DNA of 64,000 nt, taken from assembly GCF_900105675.1 (NCBI RefSeq), contig NZ_LT629786.1:3286001-3350000 (forward strand), in the 5' to 3' direction. Positions 36,133 through 44,866 of this stretch are shown piece by piece. Made by a program: the position numbers and the translations under genes. The DNA is from Pseudomonas synxantha. Lineage in GTDB: Bacteria > Pseudomonadota > Gammaproteobacteria > Pseudomonadales > Pseudomonadaceae. Each line of letters opens with the position of its first letter. The stretch's first letter is position 1. The notes beneath the pieces were generated by a model. The model was not told the DNA's origin, did not search any database, and worked only from the letters and a program-made list of their open reading frames with translations.

Positions 36133-38379
36133 TCAGGGTTGCTGCAGCGTCAACCAGCCATCGGCGGCCAATCGCTGCAGTTCGTCATCGGCAAAACCCA
36201 GCCCCTGCAGGACTTGCCGCGTGTGTTGGCCCAGCGCCGGCGGCGGACGCGACAACGCCAGGGGCAGGTCACCGAAGTCCCAGAACTCGCCGATCTGTTG
36301 CAGCTGGCCATACTCCGCGTGGTCAGTGTGAGCGTGCAGGCCGGCCGCGGCGTGCTCGGGGTTGTCGAGAAAAGCCTCGCGCTGTGCCTCCAGCACCGCT
36401 TCGGCGGGCACCTGCGCCTCTGCCAGTGCCGCCAATGCCGCATCACGCGGTTGGCGGTCGCACCAGTCGTGAGGCGCATCGCCCACCAGCGCGTGAAAAC
36501 GCTGCACTTCATCAGGGGTCAGGGCCGCGACGGCGATCCATGCATCGCGGCAGAGGTATAAGCGATGGTTGTCCGCCAGGCCGGTCTGTTGCCCGTCCAT
36601 CGGTTCGAACGGTGTGAGGCTGCCGTCTGCACGTACCACCACTTCACTCATGGTGAGCAACGTGGCACCCAGTAAAGAGGCGTTGACCATTTGCCCGGTG
36701 CCACTGCGATTGCGTTGATACAGCCCCAGCAGCAAGGCGTACAGCGAGGACAGGCCGGCGAAGAAATCCCCGACGCCAAAGCGCAGCCACATGGGTGCCT
36801 GCCCCTCGCCGCCCTGCGCGACCTCCCAGCCGCACGCGGCTTGCATCAATTGATCAAACCCCGGCCAGTCGGCACGCGGCCCGGTGGGTCCATAGGCGCT
36901 GACGTGGCAATACAGCAACTGCGGGTTGATCGTCTTGAGCGAGGCGTAATCGACCTTGAGCTTGCGCGCTGCCGGCAGGCGCATGTTGTGGTGGACCACA
37001 TCCGCCCAGCGCACCAGCGCCTCCACCGCCGGCCGGGTGTGCGTATCGCCCAATTGCAGCGCCACACCCAGCTTGCCGCGCTGGGTACCGCTGAATACGC
37101 GTTCCAGGCGTCGCATGGCGTCGCCCTTGGGCGCCTCGACCTTGATCACTTCGGCCCCGAGGTCGGCCAATAACATGCAGGCAAACGGTCCAGCCAGATA
37201 AGCGCCCAGGTCGAGTACCTTCAAGCCGTGCAGTGGCGGCAATGGTGCCGCCCCCTCAGCGGCTAGCGCTATAGGGGCGAGCGCAGGGAATTCGGGTAGC
37301 CCGGCCCCGGCTTCGTTGGCCCGTGGCGCACCAGTACCGATGGGCGGTAGGGGCTGCACTTGCCAGGCGCGTCCAGGCTGCCAAGTCGTGCCTAACTGCT
37401 CATCCTCGACCTGCACCACGTAGCCATTGAGACGGGCTTGCTCGTCGAAATAAATATCGCCAAACGGCGCCGCGATTTGCGCTGCCACATCGTGCTGCCA
37501 GAAGTGCTCGACCCAATCCTGTGCAGGGCGCGTGGCGATCACGGCCTTGTTCGCACCGAAGTTCGGTGCTACATGACTGGGTGGCCACAGCGCGTTCAGC
37601 CGGGCTACCTCGACCTCTCCCAACGCGGCGAGCGCGGTAGCCATCCACGGTGCCTTGTCCGGTGAATAGTGCACATGCAGCCAGCGACCGTCGGCGCATT
37701 GATGCAGGGGAATGGGAATGTGTTTGTCCAGGCCTTTGGCAAACGCCGGGGTAGGCGTTTGTGCGCGGCTCCAATGCATGGTCATCGGTACTAGTGCGGC
37801 TTGCGCCAGGCTGGTGTGGGCGAGCCCGCCCCGGCCATCACGGTCGCGGGCAAGCAGGCGCGCCATCACCCCGACGACACAGAGCCAGCCCGCCAGCCAG
37901 TTGGCAAAGGGTATGCGCACGAACACCGGGCCAGATCGGTGACCGGGCTGCTCGTCCAGCAACCCCAGACGCGCCAATATCAAGGTTTCCCGCGACAAGG
38001 CGTTTGCCAGCGCGTGACGCCGGGGCCAGCCGCTGATGGATGAAATCACCAAGCGGGGAAACGCCGCCGTGAGTAAGGCGTCCGCCAGACCGTGGGCCTT
38101 TGCCACGTCCGGCGTGAAGTCATGCAGCAACACATCCGCATCGCTGAGCAGTTGTTGCAGCTGTTCAAGGCCGACAGCCGCTTCGAGGTCGAGAACGACG
38201 CTGCGTTTGCCCCGGTTGAGTACCGCAAACAGCACAGGCTGGTCTCGGGCCGGGTTAACAACTGGCTCGACCATTATCACCTGCGCTCCGGCCTCACTCA
38301 GTTGCAGGCCAGCCGCTGAGCCGGCAATGCCGGAACACAGGCTGATAACGCGAATTCCTTGAAGCACGGCATGGCTCAT
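36133..38379 (-). CDS. Family III CoA-transferase, two CaiB-like domains fused
   Basis: A 748-residue fusion of two CaiB/BaiF domains. The first (about 1-345) keeps the fold pattern IRVISLCSGIAGSAAGLQLS but lacks a recognisable catalytic Asp. The second (from LKVLDLGAYLAGPFACMLLA near 386) is normal and has the Asp in WPGFDQLMQAACGW at 509. One active and one degenerate half is a known layout in this family. It should activate the pathway acid by moving CoA from another acyl-CoA. First gene of the operon; candidate operator S5 lies about 145 bases upstream. Confidence 0.92.
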   Translation of the reverse strand: MSHAVLQGIRVISLCSGIAGSAAGLQLSEAGAQVIMVEPVVNPARDQPVLFAVLNRGKRSVVLDLEAAVGLEQLQQLLSDADVLLHDFTPDVAKAHGLADALLTAAFPRLVISSISGWPRRHALANALSRETLILARLGLLDEQPGHRSGPVFVRIPFANWLAGWLCVVGVMARLLARDRDGRGGLAHTSLAQAALVPMTMHWSRAQTPTPAFAKGLDKHIPIPLHQCADGRWLHVHYSPDKAPWMATALAALGEVEVARLNALWPPSHVAPNFGANKAVIATRPAQDWVEHFWQHDVAAQIAAPFGDIYFDEQARLNGYVVQVEDEQLGTTWQPGRAWQVQPLPPIGTGAPRANEAGAGLPEFPALAPIALAAEGAAPLPPLHGLKVLDLGAYLAGPFACMLLADLGAEVIKVEAPKGDAMRRLERVFSGTQRGKLGVALQLGDTHTRPAVEALVRWADVVHHNMRLPAARKLKVDYASLKTINPQLLYCHVSAYGPTGPRADWPGFDQLMQAACGWEVAQGGEGQAPMWLRFGVGDFFAGLSSLYALLLGLYQRNRSGTGQMVNASLLGATLLTMSEVVVRADGSLTPFEPMDGQQTGLADNHRLYLCRDAWIAVAALTPDEVQRFHALVGDAPHDWCDRQPRDAALAALAEAQVPAEAVLEAQREAFLDNPEHAAAGLHAHTDHAEYGQLQQIGEFWDFGDLPLALSRPPPALGQHTRQVLQGLGFADDELQRLAADGWLTLQQP

Positions 38380-38486
38380 CGGGCACCTTCAGGTGTTGTT
38401 TTTTGCTCACGGTGGTTGGCAGCGAAGCTGCCTGACAATTCCATGGCTCAACTCTACGACGACCCGATGAAATTCCACATCTAGAT

Positions 38487-38544
38487 TATAATTCTGAATA
38501 TGGAACAATAAAAATAAATGAGCACACTATGACTATAACTGTTC
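38487..38544. promoter_or_regulatory. Candidate operator S5 and TTCAGAAT element
   Basis: CACA at 38523-38526 and TGTTC at 38540-38544 have the 13-base spacing of the operator family, with TGTTCAATT as at 1426 and 40166. Just before it, ATTCTGAATATGGAA at 38490-38504 is the reverse of the element at 1321-1337, with two mismatches overall. The block sits between panC (ends 38585) and the CoA-transferase start at 38379, so it probably controls the CoA-transferase operon. Confidence 0.5.
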
Positions 38545-38584
38545 AATTATTGCGAGCAGCTCAGCCGTTAGTCACGAGGCAGCT

Positions 38585-39445
38585 TCAGGCGTTATCGACC
38601 AACTCCACCGTCACATTATCGATCAGGCGCGTTTTCCCCAGCCGCGCGGCCAGTAACACGGCCAACCGAGTAGCGTCTTCAAGCCTGGGGCTCAGGTTGA
38701 ATGCATTGCGCACTTCAAGGTACTCAAGCTCAAAACCGGCTTGGCAAATGCGTTGGGCAAAGTCATCCATCAGGTGCGGGTCGACATGCCCGGCACTCTC
38801 GATGGCGGCTGCGACCCGCTGCAGGTAGCCATACAGCAGCGGCGCCTGCCTGCGTTCCTGTTCCGTCAGATAACCGTTACGCGACGACAGGGCCAACCCA
38901 TCACTCGCACGACAGGTCGGCACAGCAATAATCCTGACCGGCATATCCAGACCACTGACCATGGCGCGAATCACCGCCAACTGCTGATAGTCCTTTTCGC
39001 CAAACAACGCGCTGTCGGGCTGAACCATATTCAGCAGCTTGCAGACAATGGTCGCCATCCCATCGAAGTGCCCAGGACGGGACCCACCACAGAGCCCCCA
39101 CGACACACCCGGCACGCTGATACGCGCCTGGGCCGCTTGGCCATTGGGGTACATTGCTTCAACCGACGGACAGAACAGCAGATCGCAGCCTGCATCCTCG
39201 AGCTTTTGCCGATCAGCCTCCAGGGTGCGCGGATACGTAGCGAAATCCTCGTTGGGACCGAACTGCAAGGGGTTGACGAAAATGCTCGCCACTACATAGT
39301 CGGCGCATTGCCTGGCCCTGCGAATCAGCTCGATGTGCCCCTCGTGCAGGTTGCCCATGGTCGCCACCAGGGCAATAGATTTCTGCACGCCGCGCGCGCG
39401 CGCGGTGTGGGCGCGAAGCGCGACGATGTTGTTCACTGTCAACAT
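38585..39445 (-). CDS. panC: Pantothenate synthetase (probable second copy)
   Basis: A 286-residue enzyme that joins pantoate and beta-alanine with ATP. Signatures are intact: [13 protein letters not shown] (HxGH at 34-37), [24 protein letters not shown] and SSRNGYL. The start [11 protein letters not shown] fits the family; an ATG six codons earlier is possible. The usual partner panB is not beside it, which suggests an extra copy tied to high CoA demand in this pathway. The gene lies 45 bases after the glutathione peroxidase gene on the same strand. Confidence 0.93.
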   Translation of the reverse strand: MLTVNNIVALRAHTARARGVQKSIALVATMGNLHEGHIELIRRARQCADYVVASIFVNPLQFGPNEDFATYPRTLEADRQKLEDAGCDLLFCPSVEAMYPNGQAAQARISVPGVSWGLCGGSRPGHFDGMATIVCKLLNMVQPDSALFGEKDYQQLAVIRAMVSGLDMPVRIIAVPTCRASDGLALSSRNGYLTEQERRQAPLLYGYLQRVAAAIESAGHVDPHLMDDFAQRICQAGFELEYLEVRNAFNLSPRLEDATRLAVLLAARLGKTRLIDNVTVELVDNA

Positions 39446-39490
39446 TGATGCTCGATCCTGCATTGCAGCCCGTGTATCAGACGCGTGGGT

Positions 39491-40042
39491 TCAGGCCGTC
39501 AGGGCTAACTGTGCGTCTATCGCAGACAGCAATCGAGGATCATCGGCAGCGACATCCGGGGCGAAGCGAGCCACGACCTTTCCCGAACGACCAACCAGGA
39601 ATTTCTCGAAGTTCCACAGCACCTGGGTGGTGTCGTCCGAGGTGACACCGTACCCCTTGAGGCGCTCGCGGAACGGTCCTTCGCCGGTCGCGGCGGGTTG
39701 CGCGGCCGTCAGTTGGGCATAAAGTGGATGCTGGTCAGCGCCGGTCACCGACACCTTTGAAAACAGCGGAAACTGCACGCCGTAAGTCAGGGAACAGAAC
39801 GCCTTGATCTCTTCTTCGCTACCGGGCTCCTGTTCCTTGAAATTGTTGGCAGGGAAACCCAACACCTCCAGGCCTTCGGCGCGCTTGCTTTGATAGAGTT
39901 TTTCCAGCCCCTCATACTGCGGCGTCAGGCCACATTTGGAGGCAACGTTGACCACCAGCAGCACTTTACCTTGGTAGTCGCCCAAGCTCGTGTCAGAGCC
40001 ATCAATCTGCTTCAGGGGAATGTCATACAGAGAGCCGGACAT
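39491..40042 (-). CDS. Glutathione peroxidase-family thiol peroxidase
   Basis: A 183-residue cytoplasmic peroxidase of the glutathione-peroxidase family with Cys, not selenocysteine, at residue 37 (NVASKCGLTPQY). The Gln/Trp partners lie in FPANNFKEQEPG and LWNFEKFLVG. The second Cys in EEIKAFCSLTYG makes a thioredoxin-dependent mechanism plausible. Operator candidate S6 is 107 bases upstream. It is the first gene of a short operon with panC. A protective role during oxidative steps of the pathway is a guess. Confidence 0.92.
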   Translation of the reverse strand: MSGSLYDIPLKQIDGSDTSLGDYQGKVLLVVNVASKCGLTPQYEGLEKLYQSKRAEGLEVLGFPANNFKEQEPGSEEEIKAFCSLTYGVQFPLFSKVSVTGADQHPLYAQLTAAQPAATGEGPFRERLKGYGVTSDDTTQVLWNFEKFLVGRSGKVVARFAPDVAADDPRLLSAIDAQLALTA

Positions 40043-40685
40043 CTGAAAACCTCATACGCATGGATAAAGATCGCCTGCCCAATCTGTGTGCGCAGACCTG
40101 AACGAATAGGAGAAGCCTGACGGTCACCCCTCCCAACGGGACAAATAAAACACATATATAATATTTGTTCAATTTCATAATGATCGAACGGATAGAGTTT
40201 GACGCGTTTCAGGCGGACTTCGGATTAGGTACCGAAGGACATGCGCGTCCGCCCCCCTTTCCAGTAGTAGCGCAACAGCCACAGCTTACCGCCTGCTTTA
40301 GTCACCCCAAAGAGATAGGCCAGCAATGTCGTCGAGGGTTTAGTTTCTAGCGGTGATTCGGGCGAAAAAATTAGACTCTCGACAGGCAGTATCGACACGG
40401 TTTTCTTCGGCACCCTGCCCGTCCGGAGAGTAATCAAAAAGATCAAAAAATATGAAGATGAATCCGACTATGACCATCGCGATACCACCACTGAAGATCT
40501 CACCGCTCTCAAACACCAATCCCATTACAGTCAATGGTCAAAGCCGCTGGCCCCTATGCCGGGAAAGCCCGTTGCAAATACTGTACAGTGTCGCATCCAA
40601 ACGACCTCCCCTGCCCAATATAAAAAGTAGGGTAAAAGCTCGACGGATAACAAGACATGCATGGTTTAACATCTTCACATACTCC
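40043..40685. other. AT-rich intergenic region, possible gene remnant
   Basis: This 643-base gap holds operator S6. On the minus strand around 40340-40665 there are membrane-protein-like pieces: ALVIRRAFTLLFILG-like residues in one stretch and GGIAMVIVGFIFIFFDLF in the next. They lie in the same frame but are interrupted by a TGA at about 40537-40539. They look like a decayed small membrane protein. No good ribosome-binding site is present, and no function can be given. Confidence 0.35.
40149..40170. promoter_or_regulatory. Candidate operator S6 (AACA-N13-TGTTC)
   Basis: AACACATAT on the left and ATTTGTTCA on the right make a clear palindrome with 13 AT-rich bases between the core halves. 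It is the best match to the site at 6824. It lies upstream of the glutathione peroxidase/panC operon. Confidence 0.6.
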
Positions 40686-41969
40686 TTAGATAGATTGGCC
40701 CAGTCTCGTGGCTGCTGGCTCTGATGGCGCGCCGCTCAACTTCTGCGCCTCGGAGTAGCTTGGATAAGGTCGAAATCCCAGCAGGATTAACGTCGCCAGC
40801 AGAAACGCACCAAGCAACGTCCACTCAGCCAACACATAAGAGCCGGTCTGGTCATACAGCGCGCCAATCAGCCAGGCACCGAGGCTGATCGAAAGGGCAA
40901 ACGTGAACGGCTGCACCGCCCCATAGATCACACTGAAACGACGCAAACCGAAGTAGCGTGCGATGAAGTATTTGGTCGTACCACTTTCGCCACCGCCACC
41001 CAGGCCGATCAAGAATATCGAGAGCCACAAGCCGGCAAAGCCGTTCGCAGACTCGAATATCAGCATGCCGAGTACGGCGATCAACGCAAAGGGTAGCGCG
41101 ACCCTGGGCGTCTGGAAGCGGTCCATCAAGCCCCCCATCAGTGGCTGGGACACCACCATGCCGATCGACAACGCCGACAGCACCGTAGCAGCCTGACCCC
41201 GAGTCAGTTCACGTTCTATGAGCATTGGTACCCCGTGCGTCATCACGCCCGACACCACAAATACCGTCAGCACTTGGTTGATCAGCAGCAACCAGAACGT
41301 TGGCGTTCGCCAGGCTTCGAACTCGGACATGCCCGGCTCCACCGCAGGCGCGGCTTGCTGGACGGCGGGGACTGCACGCTCGCGAAACAACCACCATAAC
41401 AATGGCAACGCCACCCCGCCCTCCAGAACGCCATACACTAAGTAAGTGGTACGCCACCCCCATGCCTCGATGCACACATGGCCCACCCACAACCCGAACG
41501 GACCGCCGATGCCAAATCCCAGCCCCAACAATCCATAGGCCATGCCACGTCGCTGCACAAACCAACCGCCCAAAATCTTGCCGTAGGGCATATTCCCCGG
41601 TGCAACGATACCCAGCAGCAAAAACAAACCGCGTAGCTGCCAGACTTCTTCGATGATCGCCAACCCCATCAGCAGTGGTGCCAGCAACGCGGTGCTTACG
41701 AGCATCAACCGCCTGGCCCCCCAGCGGTCGATCAGCCAGCCTTTGACCGGGCTGCTCAGCGCCACCGCCAGACCGAACAGCGTCACCAGCAACACGACCT
41801 GGGCGCGGTCCCAGCTGAATTCGAGGCTCATCGGCGCGATGAACAAACTGAACGTAGTGAGCAGGATGCCGGTGGGGCCAAGCATGATGGCGATCACCGA
41901 AGCCAGCAGCACACCGAGGGCGGCCGGAGAATACTCCGCGTGGCCGCCCTTTTGAGTTTCAAGGGCCAT
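40686..41969 (-). CDS. MFS transporter
   Basis: A 427-residue major facilitator with about 12 membrane segments. It is a clear paralogue of the MFS at 47599: both share FSLFI...WDRAQVVLLVT or WDRSHVALLVT, GLAVALSSP, GWRTTYL and LPLLWWLFRER. It resembles the oxalate/formate and monocarboxylate MFS group. It starts 33 bases after the TonB receptor stop codon, forming a receptor to inner-membrane transporter pair. A substrate taken up through the outer-membrane receptor is the natural guess. Confidence 0.9.
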   Translation of the reverse strand: MALETQKGGHAEYSPAALGVLLASVIAIMLGPTGILLTTFSLFIAPMSLEFSWDRAQVVLLVTLFGLAVALSSPVKGWLIDRWGARRLMLVSTALLAPLLMGLAIIEEVWQLRGLFLLLGIVAPGNMPYGKILGGWFVQRRGMAYGLLGLGFGIGGPFGLWVGHVCIEAWGWRTTYLVYGVLEGGVALPLLWWLFRERAVPAVQQAAPAVEPGMSEFEAWRTPTFWLLLINQVLTVFVVSGVMTHGVPMLIERELTRGQAATVLSALSIGMVVSQPLMGGLMDRFQTPRVALPFALIAVLGMLIFESANGFAGLWLSIFLIGLGGGGESGTTKYFIARYFGLRRFSVIYGAVQPFTFALSISLGAWLIGALYDQTGSYVLAEWTLLGAFLLATLILLGFRPYPSYSEAQKLSGAPSEPAATRLGQSI

Positions 41970-42002
41970 AGTCGTATCCCATCAGCCACTATCCGTTGAG
42001 TA

Positions 42003-44663
42003 TCAGAACTGATACCGCGCCTTCACGTAGTAGAACGCACCGTTGAAACCGATCTGTGAGCCGTAGGTGTCGTAACGCAACACATCGCCGTAAGTAGTAC
42101 TCGCGGCCGGCAGCTTGTCGGGGCGTACGTCCAGCACGTTGTCGGCGCCCGCACTCAGTTGCAGGTTGCGATTTACCGCGTATCGCACGGCGACATCGGT
42201 GATGTATTTCGGGCTGTTAACAAAGTGATTGAACACCGTAGGGGACCAGGCGTTAGGCCCAACGGTGTAGTCGAGCTCCGAGGTAGTCTTGCCGTAGCGT
42301 GTCAGACGCAGGCTCACGTCAAGGTTATCTAGGCTCCAGGTACTGCCCAACGACACTTGGCTGCGCGGCGTGGAAGATGTCAACCAGGCAATCTGCTGGG
42401 CATTGAGCAGCACGTCACCGTTGGCGCCCTGGTGGTTCTTTTCTACTTTGGTGCGATTGAAGTTGGCCGATGCTTCCCAGTCAATCGCGCCATAAGCGCC
42501 AAGGGACGTGAGGTAATGCCCTGTGATATCGACCCCACGCGTGAGGGTGTCGGCACCATTGGCCAGGTAGTGCGTACTGACCGTGTCCAGGCCCGCGGGC
42601 AACGAGATACCGGCCAGCGTCAACGCATCGATCGCCTCGGTACCCGAATAGGTGCCGCTGTCGACGATACGGTCACGAATGCGGATCTGGTAGGCATCGA
42701 TGTTCAGGCTCACATCGTCCCGCGGGGTCAGCACCAACCCGAGGTTGAAATTGGTGGACTTCTCCGGTTTCAGGTCCTTAGCCCCCAACAATTTGGCGGC
42801 CGGTGAATTGGCCGCCAGCAGCCCGAGGGCGATGTCCGGCCCCACGCTCAGCCCGGTATAGTGTTCCTGCACCAGAGAGGGCGCGCGAAAGCCACTGCTC
42901 ACACTGGCGCGCACTGCCACCGCCGGCGTGAAGTCATAGCGGGTGGATAATTTGCCATTGGTCGTGCTGCCAAACTCGCTGAAATGCTCGTAGCGGCCGG
43001 CAACGTCCACCTGCCATTTCTCGGTGATCGACGACGACAGATCGATGTAGGACGCCAGCACATCACGCGACCATTTGCCCGCACTCAGCGGTGAGAGCCC
43101 GGCCAGCCCCTCAGCTCCGCCCAGGTCGTACGAAGCCGGATCGCCGGCGTTGATCTGATAGGTTTCCCGCCGTTGCTCCAGGCCCAGCGCGACATTCAAC
43201 GGTTTGGCAAGGAACCCGACGTCATAAGCGCGGCCGATGTCAAAATTGTTGGTCCACTGGGTGTTGCGATACGTAGCCAGGTCGAAACTGGTGGGGCTGG
43301 TGCCGGTGTTGCGATAGAGCGCCGCGTTGACCGATTGGGTCATGCTGATTTCGGGCCTATCGGCGCCATAGGCGGTGCTCAGGTCCCAGTGCCATTGATC
43401 GAATAACGAGTTACCGCGGATGCCGAAGACGGCCGAATAGTCATCCTCGTCATTATTGGGGCGCGGGGTAAAGCCTTGCGGGTAGATCGTCGGAGCCACC
43501 GAACCCAGGCGATAGTTTGCCGCCGACGAGCCCTTTCGGCTGGTGTAGGTCCCAAAGCTATACAGCTCGACGTCATCGTCAAAACCATAGCCGCTGTTGT
43601 ATGCCATCGACTGGCGATGGAAGGCAGGGTCACCGATGGAAATGTTGTCGCGATGGCCCGTGCGGTTATCGATACCACTCCTGACGGTACGCTCCTGCTC
43701 CCGGTATTCGGCACTCAGGTTAAGAAAACCGCTCTCGCCGAACGCCAGCCCGCCGTTGATGCCCGAGCCCTGGGACAGCCCGTCACCGGCGCCGTACTGC
43801 CCGATATCAGTGTTGAACAGCGCCCCATGGTCGGCAGACTTGAGGATGATATTGATCACCCCGGCGATGGCGTCCGAGCCGTACTGTGCGGACGCCCCGT
43901 CTCGCAGCACCTCGATGCGCTCGATGGCGCTAACGGGAATGGTGTCCAGGTCGACGCCCGTCGAGCCTTTTTGCAAACCACCACTGATGTTCAGGTTGGC
44001 CGTCTCGTGGCGACGTTTGCCGTTGACCAGGACCAGCACATGGTCTGGGCTCAGGCCGCGCAACGACTGGGTATGGGTCAAGGCTGAGGCATTGAACGGC
44101 TGCGCCTGTCGAGTCAGCGCGGGCAGCAACTTGACCAGCATGTCGCGCAGGTCAGTCGCCCCGCTGCTCTGCAGTTGCTCGCTGCTCACCACGTCGATGG
44201 GGCTCAGGCTCTCGCTGGCTTTCACATTGGTCTGGCGAGTGCCGGTCACCACTACCGTCGCCAGCGTGCCCGTCGACGTCGGCGCACGCGGCACAACGGA
44301 TGCTGCCGGCGCGGACGCTACGGGGTGCAACGTCAGTACGCCATTGTTGCGGCTAAACCCCAAGCCACTGCCGCGCAATGCTTGCTCCAGCGCCTGATCA
44401 ACACTCAACGAGCCCTTGATCGCCGGCGCCGACAACCCCTCGACCTGCGTCTGGTCAAACGAGATCGGCGTACGACTCTGCCGGACAATGCTCAACAGCA
44501 CCTGGGATAGGCTTGCGCCAGGAATATCAAAAGCCAGGGCCTGGACCTTGCCGGCCACGGCGACAGGCTCGGCCCAAAGCGGCGGCGCCGACACTAGGCA
44601 GGTGAGCCCCACCGCCCAGATCATTGAGCTGCGAGGCACGCGAGACAAACGTTTTATGGTCAT
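42003..44663 (-). CDS. TonB-dependent receptor with STN signalling domain
   Basis: An 886-residue outer-membrane receptor starting MTIKRLSRVPRSS; a GTG eight codons earlier is less likely. After a signal peptide (ending near PLWAE) comes an STN domain (ALAFDIPGASLSQVLLSIV), the kind that signals to FecR. Then a plug domain (TVVVTGTRQTNVKASESLSP, GRDGASAQYGSDAIAG-like VLRDGASAQYGSDAIAGVIN) and a beta-barrel ending in Phe (FYYVKARYQF). It follows the sigma factor and FecR genes in the classical FecI-FecR-FecA order. It is a paralogue of the receptor at 49958. The ligand is unknown; iron chelates are usual, but other solutes are possible. Confidence 0.93.
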   Translation of the reverse strand: MTIKRLSRVPRSSMIWAVGLTCLVSAPPLWAEPVAVAGKVQALAFDIPGASLSQVLLSIVRQSRTPISFDQTQVEGLSAPAIKGSLSVDQALEQALRGSGLGFSRNNGVLTLHPVASAPAASVVPRAPTSTGTLATVVVTGTRQTNVKASESLSPIDVVSSEQLQSSGATDLRDMLVKLLPALTRQAQPFNASALTHTQSLRGLSPDHVLVLVNGKRRHETANLNISGGLQKGSTGVDLDTIPVSAIERIEVLRDGASAQYGSDAIAGVINIILKSADHGALFNTDIGQYGAGDGLSQGSGINGGLAFGESGFLNLSAEYREQERTVRSGIDNRTGHRDNISIGDPAFHRQSMAYNSGYGFDDDVELYSFGTYTSRKGSSAANYRLGSVAPTIYPQGFTPRPNNDEDDYSAVFGIRGNSLFDQWHWDLSTAYGADRPEISMTQSVNAALYRNTGTSPTSFDLATYRNTQWTNNFDIGRAYDVGFLAKPLNVALGLEQRRETYQINAGDPASYDLGGAEGLAGLSPLSAGKWSRDVLASYIDLSSSITEKWQVDVAGRYEHFSEFGSTTNGKLSTRYDFTPAVAVRASVSSGFRAPSLVQEHYTGLSVGPDIALGLLAANSPAAKLLGAKDLKPEKSTNFNLGLVLTPRDDVSLNIDAYQIRIRDRIVDSGTYSGTEAIDALTLAGISLPAGLDTVSTHYLANGADTLTRGVDITGHYLTSLGAYGAIDWEASANFNRTKVEKNHQGANGDVLLNAQQIAWLTSSTPRSQVSLGSTWSLDNLDVSLRLTRYGKTTSELDYTVGPNAWSPTVFNHFVNSPKYITDVAVRYAVNRNLQLSAGADNVLDVRPDKLPAASTTYGDVLRYDTYGSQIGFNGAFYYVKARYQF

Positions 44664-44726
44664 TATCGATTTACCTGAGGGATGCACGTTCCTATGTGTG
44701 CAATTGCCCCCAGGATTGTTTAGCGC

Positions 44727-44758
44727 CGATCGAGACTGTTTTTTTATAAGGTTATGCC
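44727..44758 (-). promoter_or_regulatory. Conserved promoter block upstream of receptor 1
   Basis: On the minus strand GGCATAACCTTAT is followed by AAAAAAACAGTCTCGATCG. The same 32 bases with four changes lie upstream of the other receptor at 52683-52714, at the same distance from the start codon (about 62-64 bases). It is probably a shared promoter or activator site, perhaps for the FecI-type sigma factor. Confidence 0.6.
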
Positions 44759-44866
44759 GTCATTCCGCGCGGAGTGGCATTGCCTCTGGAGCAGTGTGTG
44801 CCCAGTGCGAACCTATGAAGATCACCTCGGGCCAGCATTCACCACCAAGGCAACCTAAGTGGGTTG

